Shown here: one piece after another, positions 37,022 through 46,134 of the stretch
Layout of the letters: each line of letters begins with the position of its first letter
Numbering within the stretch: position 1 is the first letter of the stretch
Source of the DNA: Pseudobacteroides sp.
GTDB taxonomy: Bacteria > Bacillota > Clostridia > Acetivibrionales > DSM-2933
Direction of reading: 5' to 3'
Assembly: GCF_036567765.1 (NCBI RefSeq)
Contig: NZ_DATCTU010000082.1
Coordinates: 1-48,174 of the forward strand
Length of the DNA stretch: 48,174 bases
Position numbers and translations under genes: made by a program
Notes under the pieces: generated by a model
Seen by the model: only the letters and a program-made list of their open reading frames with translations
Database searches by the model: none
What the model was told of the DNA's origin: nothing

Positions 37022-38209
37022 TTATTCATTAATATATTTTTTTATTTTGAACAATATATTGCCAACAATAAATAACAGTAAAATCCCTATTATTATTACC
37101 AAAGTATATTTCCCAAAAGAAAAAGGTATAAATATTAAAATTTCATTGATGATATTGTAACTCCATATTATAGTAGAACAAATAGCAAATACGAACAGAC
37201 CTAATGATATAGTTAAATAAATAATCGAAATTTTATTTAACTTATATGATTTATTTTTGCTTTTTTCTTTAAGTGATTTAATTAAGTTTATTCTTAAATT
37301 ATTAACCCCAAAAAGCCATGTAAATATGAAATATCCATCTGTAATGCTAAAAGGCATTAAATTTGTAACTACCATATATCCATTAGCCAGAGCAATCTTA
37401 ATAATCACATCCGATACATTTTTAGGGAAATCAATCCATAAAACTACAGTAATGCTTATTATAAAAATCAAAGCATTTGTCAGCATTCCTGCTGACATAA
37501 CTTTTATTCTTTCTTTTCTATTTAATGTGTATAATCCATTTATTTTCACATATATTATTGGTAAAATACCAGAATATAATGTTATCTTAAGTTTATCTGG
37601 TCTTATACCATAATTTACAGCTACACACCAATGGGATAGTTCATGAAATAAGCTAGTCAAAAAGAAAAAACCTGTCAGCCAAAACAGCCCTATTACGTGG
37701 GAATCTCCTACAGTAAATATACTTCTTCTGATTTCTAAAAAACTATGGTATCTTGTGAAAATTCCCAGAATCAAGGCCACTACAGATACTAAAAATATTA
37801 GCTTCCATGCAATTAGCAATACCTTTGCTATTTTTTTGATTGATTTTGTAGTATCCGGAAAGCTTATGCTAATAAGCTCTAAACCTACTATAGATACTTC
37901 TCCATTGATCCTATCCGATTTGAAGCCTTCTATAAACCCTACGGATTTTAACAAATTAAAGAGCTTTTTTACATCTACAATAAGATTTTTTTCCGACTTA
38001 AGGTATTCTTCAATATAATCCAAAGTATTATTGCCATCCAAAAGTTTAACCACTTCCATTATTGGTTCAACTTGCTTTTCACTTACCTTTATATACCTAT
38101 CAACAGTTTTACTGCCCAGACTATAATATATTACTCCTGCTTTTTCAAAGTTTACCCAATAGCCTATATCATTTAAAGCTCTTGGCTTATTTTCAATTTT
38201 TTCACTCAT
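37022..38209 (-). CDS. M50-family membrane metalloprotease with N-terminal RRE-like domain
   Basis: A 395-residue membrane protein. Residues about 10-95 have the look of a PqqD-like winged-helix RiPP recognition element (VSEKQVEPIMEVVKLLDG then TLDYIEEYL and LLKSVGFIEGF). From about 130 to 395 there are several hydrophobic helices with the M50 zinc motif HELSH (His189, Glu190, His193) and the second-metal motif NLMPFSITDGY near residue 280. This predicts an intramembrane or membrane-associated protease that cleaves the precursor leader during or before export. Its ATG overlaps the radical SAM stop (TAATG), so the two are translationally coupled. It is the last gene of the operon. Assignment of the N-terminal domain is by pattern, not by search. 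Confidence 0.85.
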   Translation of the reverse strand: MSEKIENKPRALNDIGYWVNFEKAGVIYYSLGSKTVDRYIKVSEKQVEPIMEVVKLLDGNNTLDYIEEYLKSEKNLIVDVKKLFNLLKSVGFIEGFKSDRINGEVSIVGLELISISFPDTTKSIKKIAKVLLIAWKLIFLVSVVALILGIFTRYHSFLEIRRSIFTVGDSHVIGLFWLTGFFFLTSLFHELSHWCVAVNYGIRPDKLKITLYSGILPIIYVKINGLYTLNRKERIKVMSAGMLTNALIFIISITVVLWIDFPKNVSDVIIKIALANGYMVVTNLMPFSITDGYFIFTWLFGVNNLRINLIKSLKEKSKNKSYKLNKISIIYLTISLGLFVFAICSTIIWSYNIINEILIFIPFSFGKYTLVIIIGILLLFIVGNILFKIKKYINE

Positions 38210-39549
38210 TATTCTACCAGCCTATATGTAGTTGATATTATTCTAAGATTTTCCTTGAATATTCCATATTTTCTTTTATCACTACTTAATTTAGCTAAAT
38301 TTAAAATTATTCTCTCATATAAGATTTGACCTGTCCAACATCTTGGTTTTAGTATTGTTAAAGGATTTTTATTGCTGGCATTATTTAATCCCCTGCACCA
38401 AACATTACAAATATTCCGTATCCAGCAACTTCTGCAATCTTCTGGTTTTTCATAATAGTCATTTTTAAATTTGTTTTGTATACTGTAGTATTTCTCAGAT
38501 ATATCGTCAATAACATTTCCCATTATGTACTCTTTTTCGCCATAAAAAGTGTAGCACGGTAATATATCACCTTCTGCACCTATAGTAAGATTATTTATAG
38601 CAGCAGTGCATGAAATAGGAATAGTCTTTTTGGATATTAAAGCCTTTATACCTTCAATAATATCTGATGAAATAAAGACTCTTCCATTTAATATTTCCTC
38701 AAAAAGATAGTCAACTATTTCAGAATACATTTGTTTATATATATATTCATCCTCTATTTGTAATCCTAATTCTTCATCCTTTGATTCAACAACTCCAACA
38801 GTAATTCCATTAACTCCTAAGTCCAAAAGTTCCTTAATCCACTTTTTAGCTTCACCCTTTTTATAATTTTTAACATGCTCCTTATTTAAAGTAACTTCAA
38901 TATTTGTAATAAATTTAAATTTATCTTTATTTGCTTTTATATTATTGCTGACTTTACCATATACTCCTTTAGACTTTTTGTCAATTCTTGCAAAATCATT
39001 TATTTCTCTAGATCCATCTAAACTAAATGTCACACTTATATTGTCATAGTTATTTAAAAAATCTATAATTTCATGGTTAATAATTGTTCCATTAGTAACT
39101 ATAGATATCTTCCCTTTTATTAAACTTAATTCATCACATTTTTTATCATAATATTCGATGCCCTCTTTAATAACATTAAATGCTAATAATGGTTCACCAC
39201 CAAAAACAGTTATATTACTACATCCCTTTGGATAATTTCTTAAAATAAAATCAATAGAATTCTTAAAAGTATTAACACTCATTGTTTTGTGAGAACTTTT
39301 ATGCACATAATCAGCAAAACAATATTTACATTTAAGATTACAATTGGATGTTACCACTAATGTAAGTTTTTTTAGCCTTTCATCAACATGTGGGATACAT
39401 TCAACAAGCTTTTCTTGATTTAAAATAACATTTTCCTCTTTTAGATTTTCCTTATCAATAATTCCCTTTACAATTGAAAACTTATTATAATCTAGATAAT
39501 ATAAAATATTTATATTATCTTCATTAATAAGATGTACACTTTTATTCAA
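38209..39549 (-). CDS. Radical SAM-SPASM peptide maturase (CcpM-like)
   Basis: A 446-residue radical SAM enzyme. The cluster motif is CNLKCKYC (Cys70, Cys74, Cys77; CxxxCxxC). A SPASM region with auxiliary clusters follows from residue about 315: C at SCTAAIN, C at LPCYTF, CRSC, NICNVWC and PRCW. This is the architecture of enzymes forming thioether (sactipeptide/ranthipeptide) or other C-centred crosslinks on peptides. From memory, the neighbourhood matches the 'Cys-rich peptide radical SAM maturase CcpM' (TIGR04068) system. The start is TTG with AAGGTGG 8 bases upstream; the one nearby ATG is out of frame. The substrate is inferred to be the 42-residue peptide encoded upstream. Confidence 0.92.
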   Translation of the reverse strand: MNKSVHLINEDNINILYYLDYNKFSIVKGIIDKENLKEENVILNQEKLVECIPHVDERLKKLTLVVTSNCNLKCKYCFADYVHKSSHKTMSVNTFKNSIDFILRNYPKGCSNITVFGGEPLLAFNVIKEGIEYYDKKCDELSLIKGKISIVTNGTIINHEIIDFLNNYDNISVTFSLDGSREINDFARIDKKSKGVYGKVSNNIKANKDKFKFITNIEVTLNKEHVKNYKKGEAKKWIKELLDLGVNGITVGVVESKDEELGLQIEDEYIYKQMYSEIVDYLFEEILNGRVFISSDIIEGIKALISKKTIPISCTAAINNLTIGAEGDILPCYTFYGEKEYIMGNVIDDISEKYYSIQNKFKNDYYEKPEDCRSCWIRNICNVWCRGLNNASNKNPLTILKPRCWTGQILYERIILNLAKLSSDKRKYGIFKENLRIISTTYRLVE

Positions 39550-39567
39550 TCTTCATTCCACCTTTAT

Positions 39568-39666
39568 AGATAACGAACTTTAGAATTGAATTTATCCCGC
39601 TGCTACATGGCTCTACTACCAGCCACTTCGCAGCTGGTTTTTATTAAGGTTTAAAGTTCGTTATCT
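39568..39666 (-). repeat. 99-base inverted-repeat element just upstream of the maturase
   Basis: Arms 39568-39584 and 39650-39666 match at 16 of 17 positions (AGATAACGAACTTTAGA). Within the 65-base interior a smaller stem (ACCAGC/GCTGGT, at 39620-39640) has a nine-base loop. On the mRNA, the long stem ends about 5 bases before the AAGGTGG box of the radical SAM gene. It may be an attenuating leader structure, an RNA switch or a palindromic mobile element. Confidence 0.7.
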
Positions 39667-39765
39667 TTAAATAATCAAGCCAATATTTTAGATATATCGC
39701 AATACTACCGCTGCTCTACCTGAATGGCTGTCATTTACTTGCATTTTTTAACGTCATTTTTACTC

Positions 39766-39803
39766 ATAAACCCTGTCTGCAGATTATCCAAGACAGGGTT
39801 TAT
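39766..39803 (-). promoter_or_regulatory. Stem-loop after the precursor peptide gene
   Basis: A perfect 13-bp stem (39766-39778 and 39791-39803, arm ATAAACCCTGTCT, 12-base loop) lies about 35 bases beyond the precursor stop. It lacks a U-tract on the minus strand, so I favour a stabilising or partial-termination hairpin that raises precursor mRNA over the downstream enzyme genes. It could be a weak terminator. Confidence 0.7.
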
Positions 39804-39838
39804 AATATGTACGAATATATATCCAATAGTCGGTTTTT

Positions 39839-39967
39839 TTAGCAACAACCGCAGCAGCCATTACTTGATGGGCAAACTATTTCTTCCAATTCTTCTAATT
39901 CATCCAAGTTAATTAGATCATAATTGTTTGATACAGCTTCCTCCATCTTGTTTTTTTCGTTATCCAT
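39839..39967 (-). CDS. Cys-rich RiPP precursor peptide, 42 residues
   Basis: A short gene with a very strong AGGAGGAG box 7 bases before its ATG; it starts 4 bases after the preceding gene ends. The leader (residues 1-31) is acidic and helical, with NYDLINLDELEELEEIV. The C-terminal core is CPSSNGCCGCC with five Cys (positions 32, 38, 39, 41, 42). An acidic LEELEEIV leader joined to a short Cys-rich tail is the classical layout of ribosomally synthesised, modified peptides. The neighbourhood (radical SAM maturase, TIGR04066-like protein, carrier-protein-like protein) fits the CLI_3235 family as I recall it. The peptide would be modified on Cys by the radical SAM enzyme and cut by the M50 protease. 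No double-Gly site is seen. Confidence 0.85.
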   Translation of the reverse strand: MDNEKNKMEEAVSNNYDLINLDELEELEEIVCPSSNGCCGCC

Positions 39968-39971
39968 AAAC

Positions 39972-41084
39972 TCACTCCTCCTGACATTTAATTATTTTAG
40001 ATACGACAAATTTCAAATTACTAAATACTTTAGTTTCTTCTTTCATGATTAAATTTAGACCTTCATAAGCAACTTTTAAAAACTCTTCTTTTTTGTCTAC
40101 TCGAAAGTTTGCGATTGAGATGACTCTGGTGAAATTCAACCACCTCCTTCCAATCAAACTTATATCTTTACTTATTGAATCTAATTCCTTACTATTGACT
40201 TGTACTGAAAGTTTTTTTATTACATCTGCAAACTGCATACGATATAAACTATTACTTCCATAAAGCAGAGTTTTTCTAAGAATTCTAAATCTTATTGAAA
40301 ATAATTTATCTAATACTTCTTTGCTAGAAGTTCCCTTAACAATGTGATCATTAAATAATTTTAATTCATCTAAAAGCTTGTTCATTCCTATTACGCCAAC
40401 ACAAAGATCATTTTCTTTTTGTAACTCTCCTAAGTTATTTCTGCATATGCTAATTATACTTTTTAAAATTATTCTGTCCAAGTCTACATTATTATTTTTA
40501 CAAAAACTATTCTTCTTTTCTAGTGTATAACCAGAACCATTAGGAGATACAGGCAATGAGTTGGAGTATGCTGCGATTAAAAACTTTTCAAACGGTACCT
40601 TTAACCTATCATCTACAATCCCTTCAACATTCTCTCCCACATATTCTATCACAACTTCTTTATTATGAAAATCTACATCAATTACTTCAACAGATGTTAA
40701 ATTTCTAACAGTAGGTATTTTTGTACTGTTTACTGCTTTATAGTTTTTAAATATCTCCTCGTCTACATAACAAATAACATAATTATTCTTAATCTTCTTA
40801 TCAATAAAATTAATTAATTGTTTGTTTTCAATATTATTAAAATCTTCTTTTTCCATATCTAACTTTTTAAATACATTTTTTTCATATTGTATATTAAAGC
40901 TACTACTATACCAAAGATTGATATTGCTTGTCAGGGAATAATTAATGTTATTAAATAAAAATGTTATTGCCTCACCCAATACAATTATCATTTGTTCTTC
41001 AATTTCATAGCCTTGTCTTTTAAGTATTTTTTTTAAAATTCTTGTCCTATTATCATTTTTGAATTCACTGTTCCTATCTTCCAC
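39972..41084 (-). CDS. Peptide-maturation protein, TIGR04066-like / BtrH-like
   Basis: The start at GTG 41084 is chosen because AGAGG lies 8 bases upstream; an earlier TTG at 41120 has no such box and overlaps the carrier gene. It gives 370 soluble residues. Residues about 15-45 (ILKRQGYEIEEQMIIVLGEAITFLF) resemble the BtrH N-terminal fold (LxxxGxxLSExMxFGLGxGLxF). In BtrH, an acyl-ACP-dependent transferase of butirosin synthesis, a Cys precedes that stretch; here the place holds Asn/Arg, so the nucleophile appears to be missing. By context it also fits the CLI_3235-associated TIGR04066 family (recalled, not searched). It lies between the carrier protein and the precursor, a telling position for a protein joining the two. 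Function is unproven. Confidence 0.65.
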   Translation of the reverse strand: MEDRNSEFKNDNRTRILKKILKRQGYEIEEQMIIVLGEAITFLFNNINYSLTSNINLWYSSSFNIQYEKNVFKKLDMEKEDFNNIENKQLINFIDKKIKNNYVICYVDEEIFKNYKAVNSTKIPTVRNLTSVEVIDVDFHNKEVVIEYVGENVEGIVDDRLKVPFEKFLIAAYSNSLPVSPNGSGYTLEKKNSFCKNNNVDLDRIILKSIISICRNNLGELQKENDLCVGVIGMNKLLDELKLFNDHIVKGTSSKEVLDKLFSIRFRILRKTLLYGSNSLYRMQFADVIKKLSVQVNSKELDSISKDISLIGRRWLNFTRVISIANFRVDKKEEFLKVAYEGLNLIMKEETKVFSNLKFVVSKIIKCQEE

Positions 41085-41106
41085 AATAATAACCTCTATA
41101 ATATTT

Positions 41107-41376
41107 CTATTTATTTTCAATAATCTCTTTCAGAGCATTAACAATTCCCTTTACTGTCTTCAATTCCTTTAAAGTAGATGGCTCAATTACTATATCAAGT
41201 TTTTCTTCCAATATACTAAGTGCCTCCAATAACTCAAGGGAATCCCATCCTAAGCCGTCCTGAAACAGTCTAGTATCTTCTGTAAATCCATCTACTGAGT
41301 TTTTTACATCTATACCCAAACACTCAAAAATTACTTCATGTACAACACTTTCCAAATATTTCTCATCCACCTTCAT
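41107..41376 (-). CDS. Stand-alone acyl/peptidyl carrier-like protein
   Basis: An 89-residue carrier protein of four-helix type with the phosphopantetheine attachment Ser in GLGWDSLELLEAL, so it should be a functional carrier after 4'-phosphopantetheinylation. The frame opens at 41409, but GAGGGTG is 6 bases before ATG 41376, which is preferred (MKVDEKYLES). It fits the carrier-related protein (TIGR04069-like) recalled for CLI_3235 loci. It lies between the transporter and the TIGR04066-like gene. It may take a group from the NRPS or carry an acyl group to the peptide; both are inference. Confidence 0.88.
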   Translation of the reverse strand: MKVDEKYLESVVHEVIFECLGIDVKNSVDGFTEDTRLFQDGLGWDSLELLEALSILEEKLDIVIEPSTLKELKTVKGIVNALKEIIENK

Positions 41377-41405
41377 ACAAAACACCCTCTTTATATATTT
41401 GATTA

Positions 41406-42635
41406 TCATTCATAACTATTTTTCTTTCTGAAATAATATACCCCACATATTGCCATAGTGCCAACAAAACATATTAGCACCATGCAGCTCCATAATTGAA
41501 ATAATCCAAAAGCCCCCAATATATATCCGCTTAGCAATGGTCCAAGTACGGTTCCAGAACCTGAAATTATTGTAAATATTGCGTTATAAGTTCCCCTGTT
41601 ATTTTCATCCGAATTTTCAGCAATAAATAATCCATTGTTAATATTTATTAATAACTGAGCTGTTGCCCAAAAACACATAGCACAACAAATTAAAATAATA
41701 TTGCTGTTAAAAGCTATTAACGCCATGCCTATTGTATATATAATCCCTGCAATTATTATGTTTACAATGCAAGAATTTTTTTTAGTTATTTTACTAACTA
41801 CCAGATTGAAAATAAAAAATGCACTATAATAAATAAAACTCAATAATCCAACCCATTTCTCAGTTTCTGATTTGTTGATAGCTTCTACTTTGTATGTTAA
41901 TCCATATGTTAATTGGGAAGATGCAATTGAAAAAGTGATTAGAATTATTGAGAAAATTATAAGAGTTTTGTTTTTTGTATCTATTTTAATATAATTTTTC
42001 TTTTTGTTTTGCTTTTTCTTTGATGCTTTTTTCTCTGATTCTTTTTTCTTTGGAATATAATCTTTATATAAATTTTTTAGCAACATAGTTGAAACTATAC
42101 TAAAAACAAGAAGGATTGTAAAAAACAGCTTATAGTTCAAATCAAATAAGCTTGATGCAACTAACGAAATCCCTGCCATACCTATACTTGTCCCCAGCTG
42201 CAGCATCGCAAAAGTATTTTTTCTCTCCTCTTCTTTACTAAAATCAATTGCTGTAGACACAATCACCGGTTCTAACCCGTTATTGATACAAACTACTATT
42301 ATCAACAATAAATGCATTATAAAACCATTATTAAGAAATAAACTAATCGCTAATAACACTATTGTTATGATTTTAAAGAAATTAAAAGTAACTTTTCTAC
42401 CTAATCTATCTGACAAAACTCCCGCAATTATTGACATTGGAACATAGGATATTCCTATTATTGCTGAGATTAGACCTGTCTCTTCTTTTGAGTAATTTGC
42501 ATTCTTAAGCATTATAATAATATAGGTTGCCAAAATTATACTTGTTGTATGAAAAACCCTAATCAGAAATATTTTTATAATATTATCATCTACACCAACT
42601 AAATTCCTTATTTTTGCCAAGCCAGAATTGCTCAT
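41406..42635 (-). CDS. MFS transporter
   Basis: A 409-residue major facilitator with about 12 hydrophobic helices. The motif A after TM2 is GVLSDRLGRK, and a Lys-rich cytoplasmic loop (about 195-220, KKKESEKKASKKKQNKK) separates the two six-helix halves. It is the drug/proton-antiporter kind of MFS and probably exports the locus product or gives self-resistance. The ATG has AGGAGA 7 bases upstream. It follows the A-T-C NRPS by 40 bases and precedes the carrier protein with the frames nearly touching, so it is part of the same operon. The usual ABC exporter of RiPPs is absent in the window. Confidence 0.9.
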   Translation of the reverse strand: MSNSGLAKIRNLVGVDDNIIKIFLIRVFHTTSIILATYIIIMLKNANYSKEETGLISAIIGISYVPMSIIAGVLSDRLGRKVTFNFFKIITIVLLAISLFLNNGFIMHLLLIIVVCINNGLEPVIVSTAIDFSKEEERKNTFAMLQLGTSIGMAGISLVASSLFDLNYKLFFTILLVFSIVSTMLLKNLYKDYIPKKKESEKKASKKKQNKKKNYIKIDTKNKTLIIFSIILITFSIASSQLTYGLTYKVEAINKSETEKWVGLLSFIYYSAFFIFNLVVSKITKKNSCIVNIIIAGIIYTIGMALIAFNSNIILICCAMCFWATAQLLININNGLFIAENSDENNRGTYNAIFTIISGSGTVLGPLLSGYILGAFGLFQLWSCMVLICFVGTMAICGVYYFRKKNSYE

Positions 42636-42675
42636 ATTTCTTTCTCCTATTACCTAAAGCCTTTGTTCAATAGTT

Positions 42676-45600
42676 TTAATTTATCAATTCTACGTATTTA
42701 TTTTTTAAATAGTCCTCAATTTCTATCTTTTTTATATCTTTAAAAGGCAGGTTAATCTGTAATTTTACAATTTCATCATAAACTTTACAATTAAATAGTA
42801 TAAGTTTTTCATTGCCTGCATATTTTTCATCAAGCTTAAATTCCTCATTATCCATCATCACCTGGAAATTAAATACAATCAGTGTGTTGTTAAAAATATT
42901 TTCCAGTAAATTATTTATTCTAGGGTATTTTTCTTTTAAGTTTTTATTTTTTGACAGTTCTGAAAAATTAATGTTTTTTTCTGACAATAAGCTTAATTGC
43001 TTTGATATTAGGTCCTCTGTCAATTCGCAATTATCTTCTATTAGAAATGGAACGTAATCAATAAATTCACCTATACAATTATAATATTCTTGATTAGAAT
43101 ACTTTCTTCCATAGTTAATAAGCAGTACAGGCAACTTATTCATTGAAAAATACTTTTTAAGCATGTCTTTAAATAATCCATAGATAACTTTAAAATAGTT
43201 GATGCTTTTATCTTTATTTTCAGAATCTAAAGTTAACTCTAAAAAAACATTACATGAATTATCGTAGTCTTTCAATGCATTATTCATTTCACTTACAGCC
43301 AAGCTGAAGCTTTCAAGATTAAAGTCGGATATTATTAGCTCTTCCGCTATAAGCTGAGGTCCTCTTATTATATTCTTTACATAATCATAGTATTGAAGAT
43401 TACTTCCACGCATTTCTTTTTCCAGTAATATTTCTTTAAATCTTGATTTTAAGACTTGTCTACTATACCCGTCAAAAATAATATGATTAAAAATCAAAAC
43501 AAGTTCTTGCTCCACAAGATTCTTTTTTACAAGAATCACTTTGATCAGTTCTGTACTGGCTAATTCTTCAATATTTTTCATAATGGTGCTATATACATCT
43601 TCTGCTTTATAAAAGCTTACATCTGATAAATCGAATATCGGAATATCAATCTCACTAATATCTCCATATTCCTTCCACAAATATTCTTCATTATCTAATG
43701 AATATGTACTTCTCAATAAACTTTGCTCGTTAATTACTTTTAACAAGCCGTTTTTTATGAATTCCTCACTATACTTTTCCTCCAATTTTATAACAACAGT
43801 TATGGTTTCATTGTTTTCAAGCCTTATCTTTTGTGCCCCTGATAACGGATATTCTCTAATTACTTTTTTAGAAAGCAATTCCTTTCTATAGAACTCTATT
43901 GCATTTTCCAACTTGTATTTATATGTTTCTAACAGCTCTTCTATAGACTTTTCATTAAATATTTCATCAATTAATTTTGCATCTTCAATTTCATTAATAT
44001 GAACTTCTTCCCCAATGCTCTTAATATAATGAGGTCTTATTTTGGGATTAATCGTGTCATCTATCATCTCTTCTATAAGATTAATATTGTTTTTTCCATC
44101 ACCAGAAACTAATATCAAATTATATGATTCAATGGTTTTATAATGTATGTTTAATCCTTTTTGTCTGAATCTATCTATTATCTCATCCTTGGTATTTATA
44201 ATATATGTTTTATTTTTACTATTTAATATTTGTTTAGATATATTTTTTATTGTTGTGTATTCAAATATATCTCTTATATTAATATCAATACCTTCCTTTT
44301 TAGCTTCAGTTACTATGGATATAGCTTTTAATGAATGTCCTCCTATATGAAAGAAATCATCGTTTATTCCCACCTTATTCAATTTTAAAACTTTTTCCCA
44401 AATAGCTGCAAAGGTTCTTTCGATGTCATTAGTCGGCGGTGCATAATCTTCTTCCGAAATCACATTTCCACCAATTTCTCTCAATCTTTTTATATCTATT
44501 TTCCCATTATTATTCAATGGCATATTATTTACACTTATAAAATTGGACGGTATCATGTAATCTGGCAATAATTCTTTCAAATTATTCCGTATTTTATTAG
44601 AGATAAAATTATCTCCCACTAATAAATAAGCTGATAAAAATTTGTTACCTTCTTCATCTTCATCTGCTACAACTTTAACTTCCTTTATTCCATCTATCTT
44701 TAATATTACGTTTTCTATCTCTCCAATTTCGATTCTCATTCCTCTTATTTTTATTTGATTATCCACTCTACCAATCACTTCAATATTTTTATCAGATAAA
44801 CGCCGGCCATGATCACCTGTTTTATAAATAATATCATTGGGATTATTAGTGAAAAAATTTCTGAAAAAAGAACGTTTAGTTAGTTCTTTATCATTACAAT
44901 AACCTGATGATATATAGGGAGTTCTAATATATATTTCACCAACCACATTATCAGCACATTCTTTAAGGTCCTTATCCAGTATATAACATTGGCAAGAGCT
45001 TATAGGTTTTCCAACAGGTATAATGGATTTTTCACCGTCTTGATATTTTATCCTATAAAAAAACTTAGCAAGAGTTGTTTCTGTTGGGCCATAGAGATTT
45101 ACTAATTGAATATTTTCCTTGGCTATATCCAGAATCCTTTTTATATCGTTTCCTCTCAAAAGCTCCCCTGCTAAAAAAATATATTTCAAATCACCCAAAT
45201 CTTCAATTGTTTCAACCGCCTGAGACAATCTTTTAAATAAAGATGGCACAATATGAATAATTGTAATATTATTTTCTCTAATCCATGATAGTAATCTTTT
45301 AGGCTCAAGAATTATTTCTTTTTCATCTGGTATACATAAAGTACCTCCAGATAATAAAGGTACAAAAACATCTCTTAAAAATGGATCAAAAGTCATTGGA
45401 GTCAATTGACTTACCACAGAAGTATCATCTATTGAGAATTCATTAATTTCCCATTCTATAAACTGAGTCAAACTCTTATGCCTTCCCAAAACTGCTTTAG
45501 GCTTTCCGGTTGAACCTGAAGTAAAATATATGTAGCAATTTTTATTTTGGCAAAATTCATATTTTTTATTGGTATCTTCTGAATAATCTGAGATATAAAA

Positions 45601-46026
45601 AACCTTGTCGATAGAATTATTGGCATCCCCTGAATCAATTATTAAGATATTCACATCAATCATAGCTTTACTAATCAGCGAAGAAACCTTACCCAAAAGA
45701 TCATGACTTGTAATAACCCATTGAGCTTTTATCTCTTGCAGCATAGAAATTGTTCTATTGCTTGAAGTTGTATGATCCATTGGTATAAAAACCTTGCCGC
45801 CTTTTATTATCCCAAGCAGAACATTGATAAGTTCTATACTTTTATCCAATATTACATAAACATTATCACTTTCCGCACAATGATCCATTAAAAACCTGGC
45901 AATTGTGTTGGAGTTTTGTTCCAGACTCCTGTAACTTATGCTGCGTTTCCCGCATTTTATTGCGATTTTATCAGGATTGATTTCTGAAAAATTTTTAATT
46001 TTCTTATCTATAGTTGATAATTCCAT
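42676..46026 (-). CDS. NRPS, domains A-T-C
   Basis: A 1116-residue synthetase. Adenylation domain (1-520): A3 YFTSGSTGKPKAV (167-179), A4/5 region TFDPFLRDVF (212-221) and NLYGPTETT (310-318), A7 YKTGDHGRR (401-409), A10 with Lys509. Carrier domain Ser565 in GGHSLK. A ~170-residue linker leads to a condensation-like domain (about 745-1110) starting YPLSGAQ; its active motif reads NHIIFDG, which keeps the catalytic second His and Asp-Gly but changes the first His to Asn. There is no thioesterase or reductase. The residues near the selectivity pocket (Asp at A4, then Pro and Arg, Leu before YGPTE) do not match a specificity I know. It lacks its own N-terminal C domain, so the C domain ending the upstream protein must serve it. 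GAGGTG precedes the ATG. Confidence 0.93.
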   Translation of the reverse strand: MELSTIDKKIKNFSEINPDKIAIKCGKRSISYRSLEQNSNTIARFLMDHCAESDNVYVILDKSIELINVLLGIIKGGKVFIPMDHTTSSNRTISMLQEIKAQWVITSHDLLGKVSSLISKAMIDVNILIIDSGDANNSIDKVFYISDYSEDTNKKYEFCQNKNCYIYFTSGSTGKPKAVLGRHKSLTQFIEWEINEFSIDDTSVVSQLTPMTFDPFLRDVFVPLLSGGTLCIPDEKEIILEPKRLLSWIRENNITIIHIVPSLFKRLSQAVETIEDLGDLKYIFLAGELLRGNDIKRILDIAKENIQLVNLYGPTETTLAKFFYRIKYQDGEKSIIPVGKPISSCQCYILDKDLKECADNVVGEIYIRTPYISSGYCNDKELTKRSFFRNFFTNNPNDIIYKTGDHGRRLSDKNIEVIGRVDNQIKIRGMRIEIGEIENVILKIDGIKEVKVVADEDEEGNKFLSAYLLVGDNFISNKIRNNLKELLPDYMIPSNFISVNNMPLNNNGKIDIKRLREIGGNVISEEDYAPPTNDIERTFAAIWEKVLKLNKVGINDDFFHIGGHSLKAISIVTEAKKEGIDINIRDIFEYTTIKNISKQILNSKNKTYIINTKDEIIDRFRQKGLNIHYKTIESYNLILVSGDGKNNINLIEEMIDDTINPKIRPHYIKSIGEEVHINEIEDAKLIDEIFNEKSIEELLETYKYKLENAIEFYRKELLSKKVIREYPLSGAQKIRLENNETITVVIKLEEKYSEEFIKNGLLKVINEQSLLRSTYSLDNEEYLWKEYGDISEIDIPIFDLSDVSFYKAEDVYSTIMKNIEELASTELIKVILVKKNLVEQELVLIFNHIIFDGYSRQVLKSRFKEILLEKEMRGSNLQYYDYVKNIIRGPQLIAEELIISDFNLESFSLAVSEMNNALKDYDNSCNVFLELTLDSENKDKSINYFKVIYGLFKDMLKKYFSMNKLPVLLINYGRKYSNQEYYNCIGEFIDYVPFLIEDNCELTEDLISKQLSLLSEKNINFSELSKNKNLKEKYPRINNLLENIFNNTLIVFNFQVMMDNEEFKLDEKYAGNEKLILFNCKVYDEIVKLQINLPFKDIKKIEIEDYLKNKYVELIN

Positions 46027-46134
46027 TTTGCCACCTCTTAGTTTATAACATATAATACTTCAAAAGGAAAAGTTTTCTCTCTTATAATGTACAAGCTTTA
46101 AATGTAAAAACTTTTCCCGTTCATTTATTTTAAG

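Noticed and set aside
39568..39666. Integron attC site
   Set aside because: The arms are a long near-perfect palindrome and do not show the RYYYAAC/GTTRRRY core sites; no integrase is present.
39733..39769. Second short peptide frame after the precursor (MSKNDVKKCK)
   Set aside because: It has only ten codons, overlaps the hairpin and has no ribosome binding site.
39724..39912. 62-residue frame on the plus strand over the RiPP precursor
   Set aside because: It has no ribosome binding site and is antisense to the much better supported precursor gene and its hairpin.
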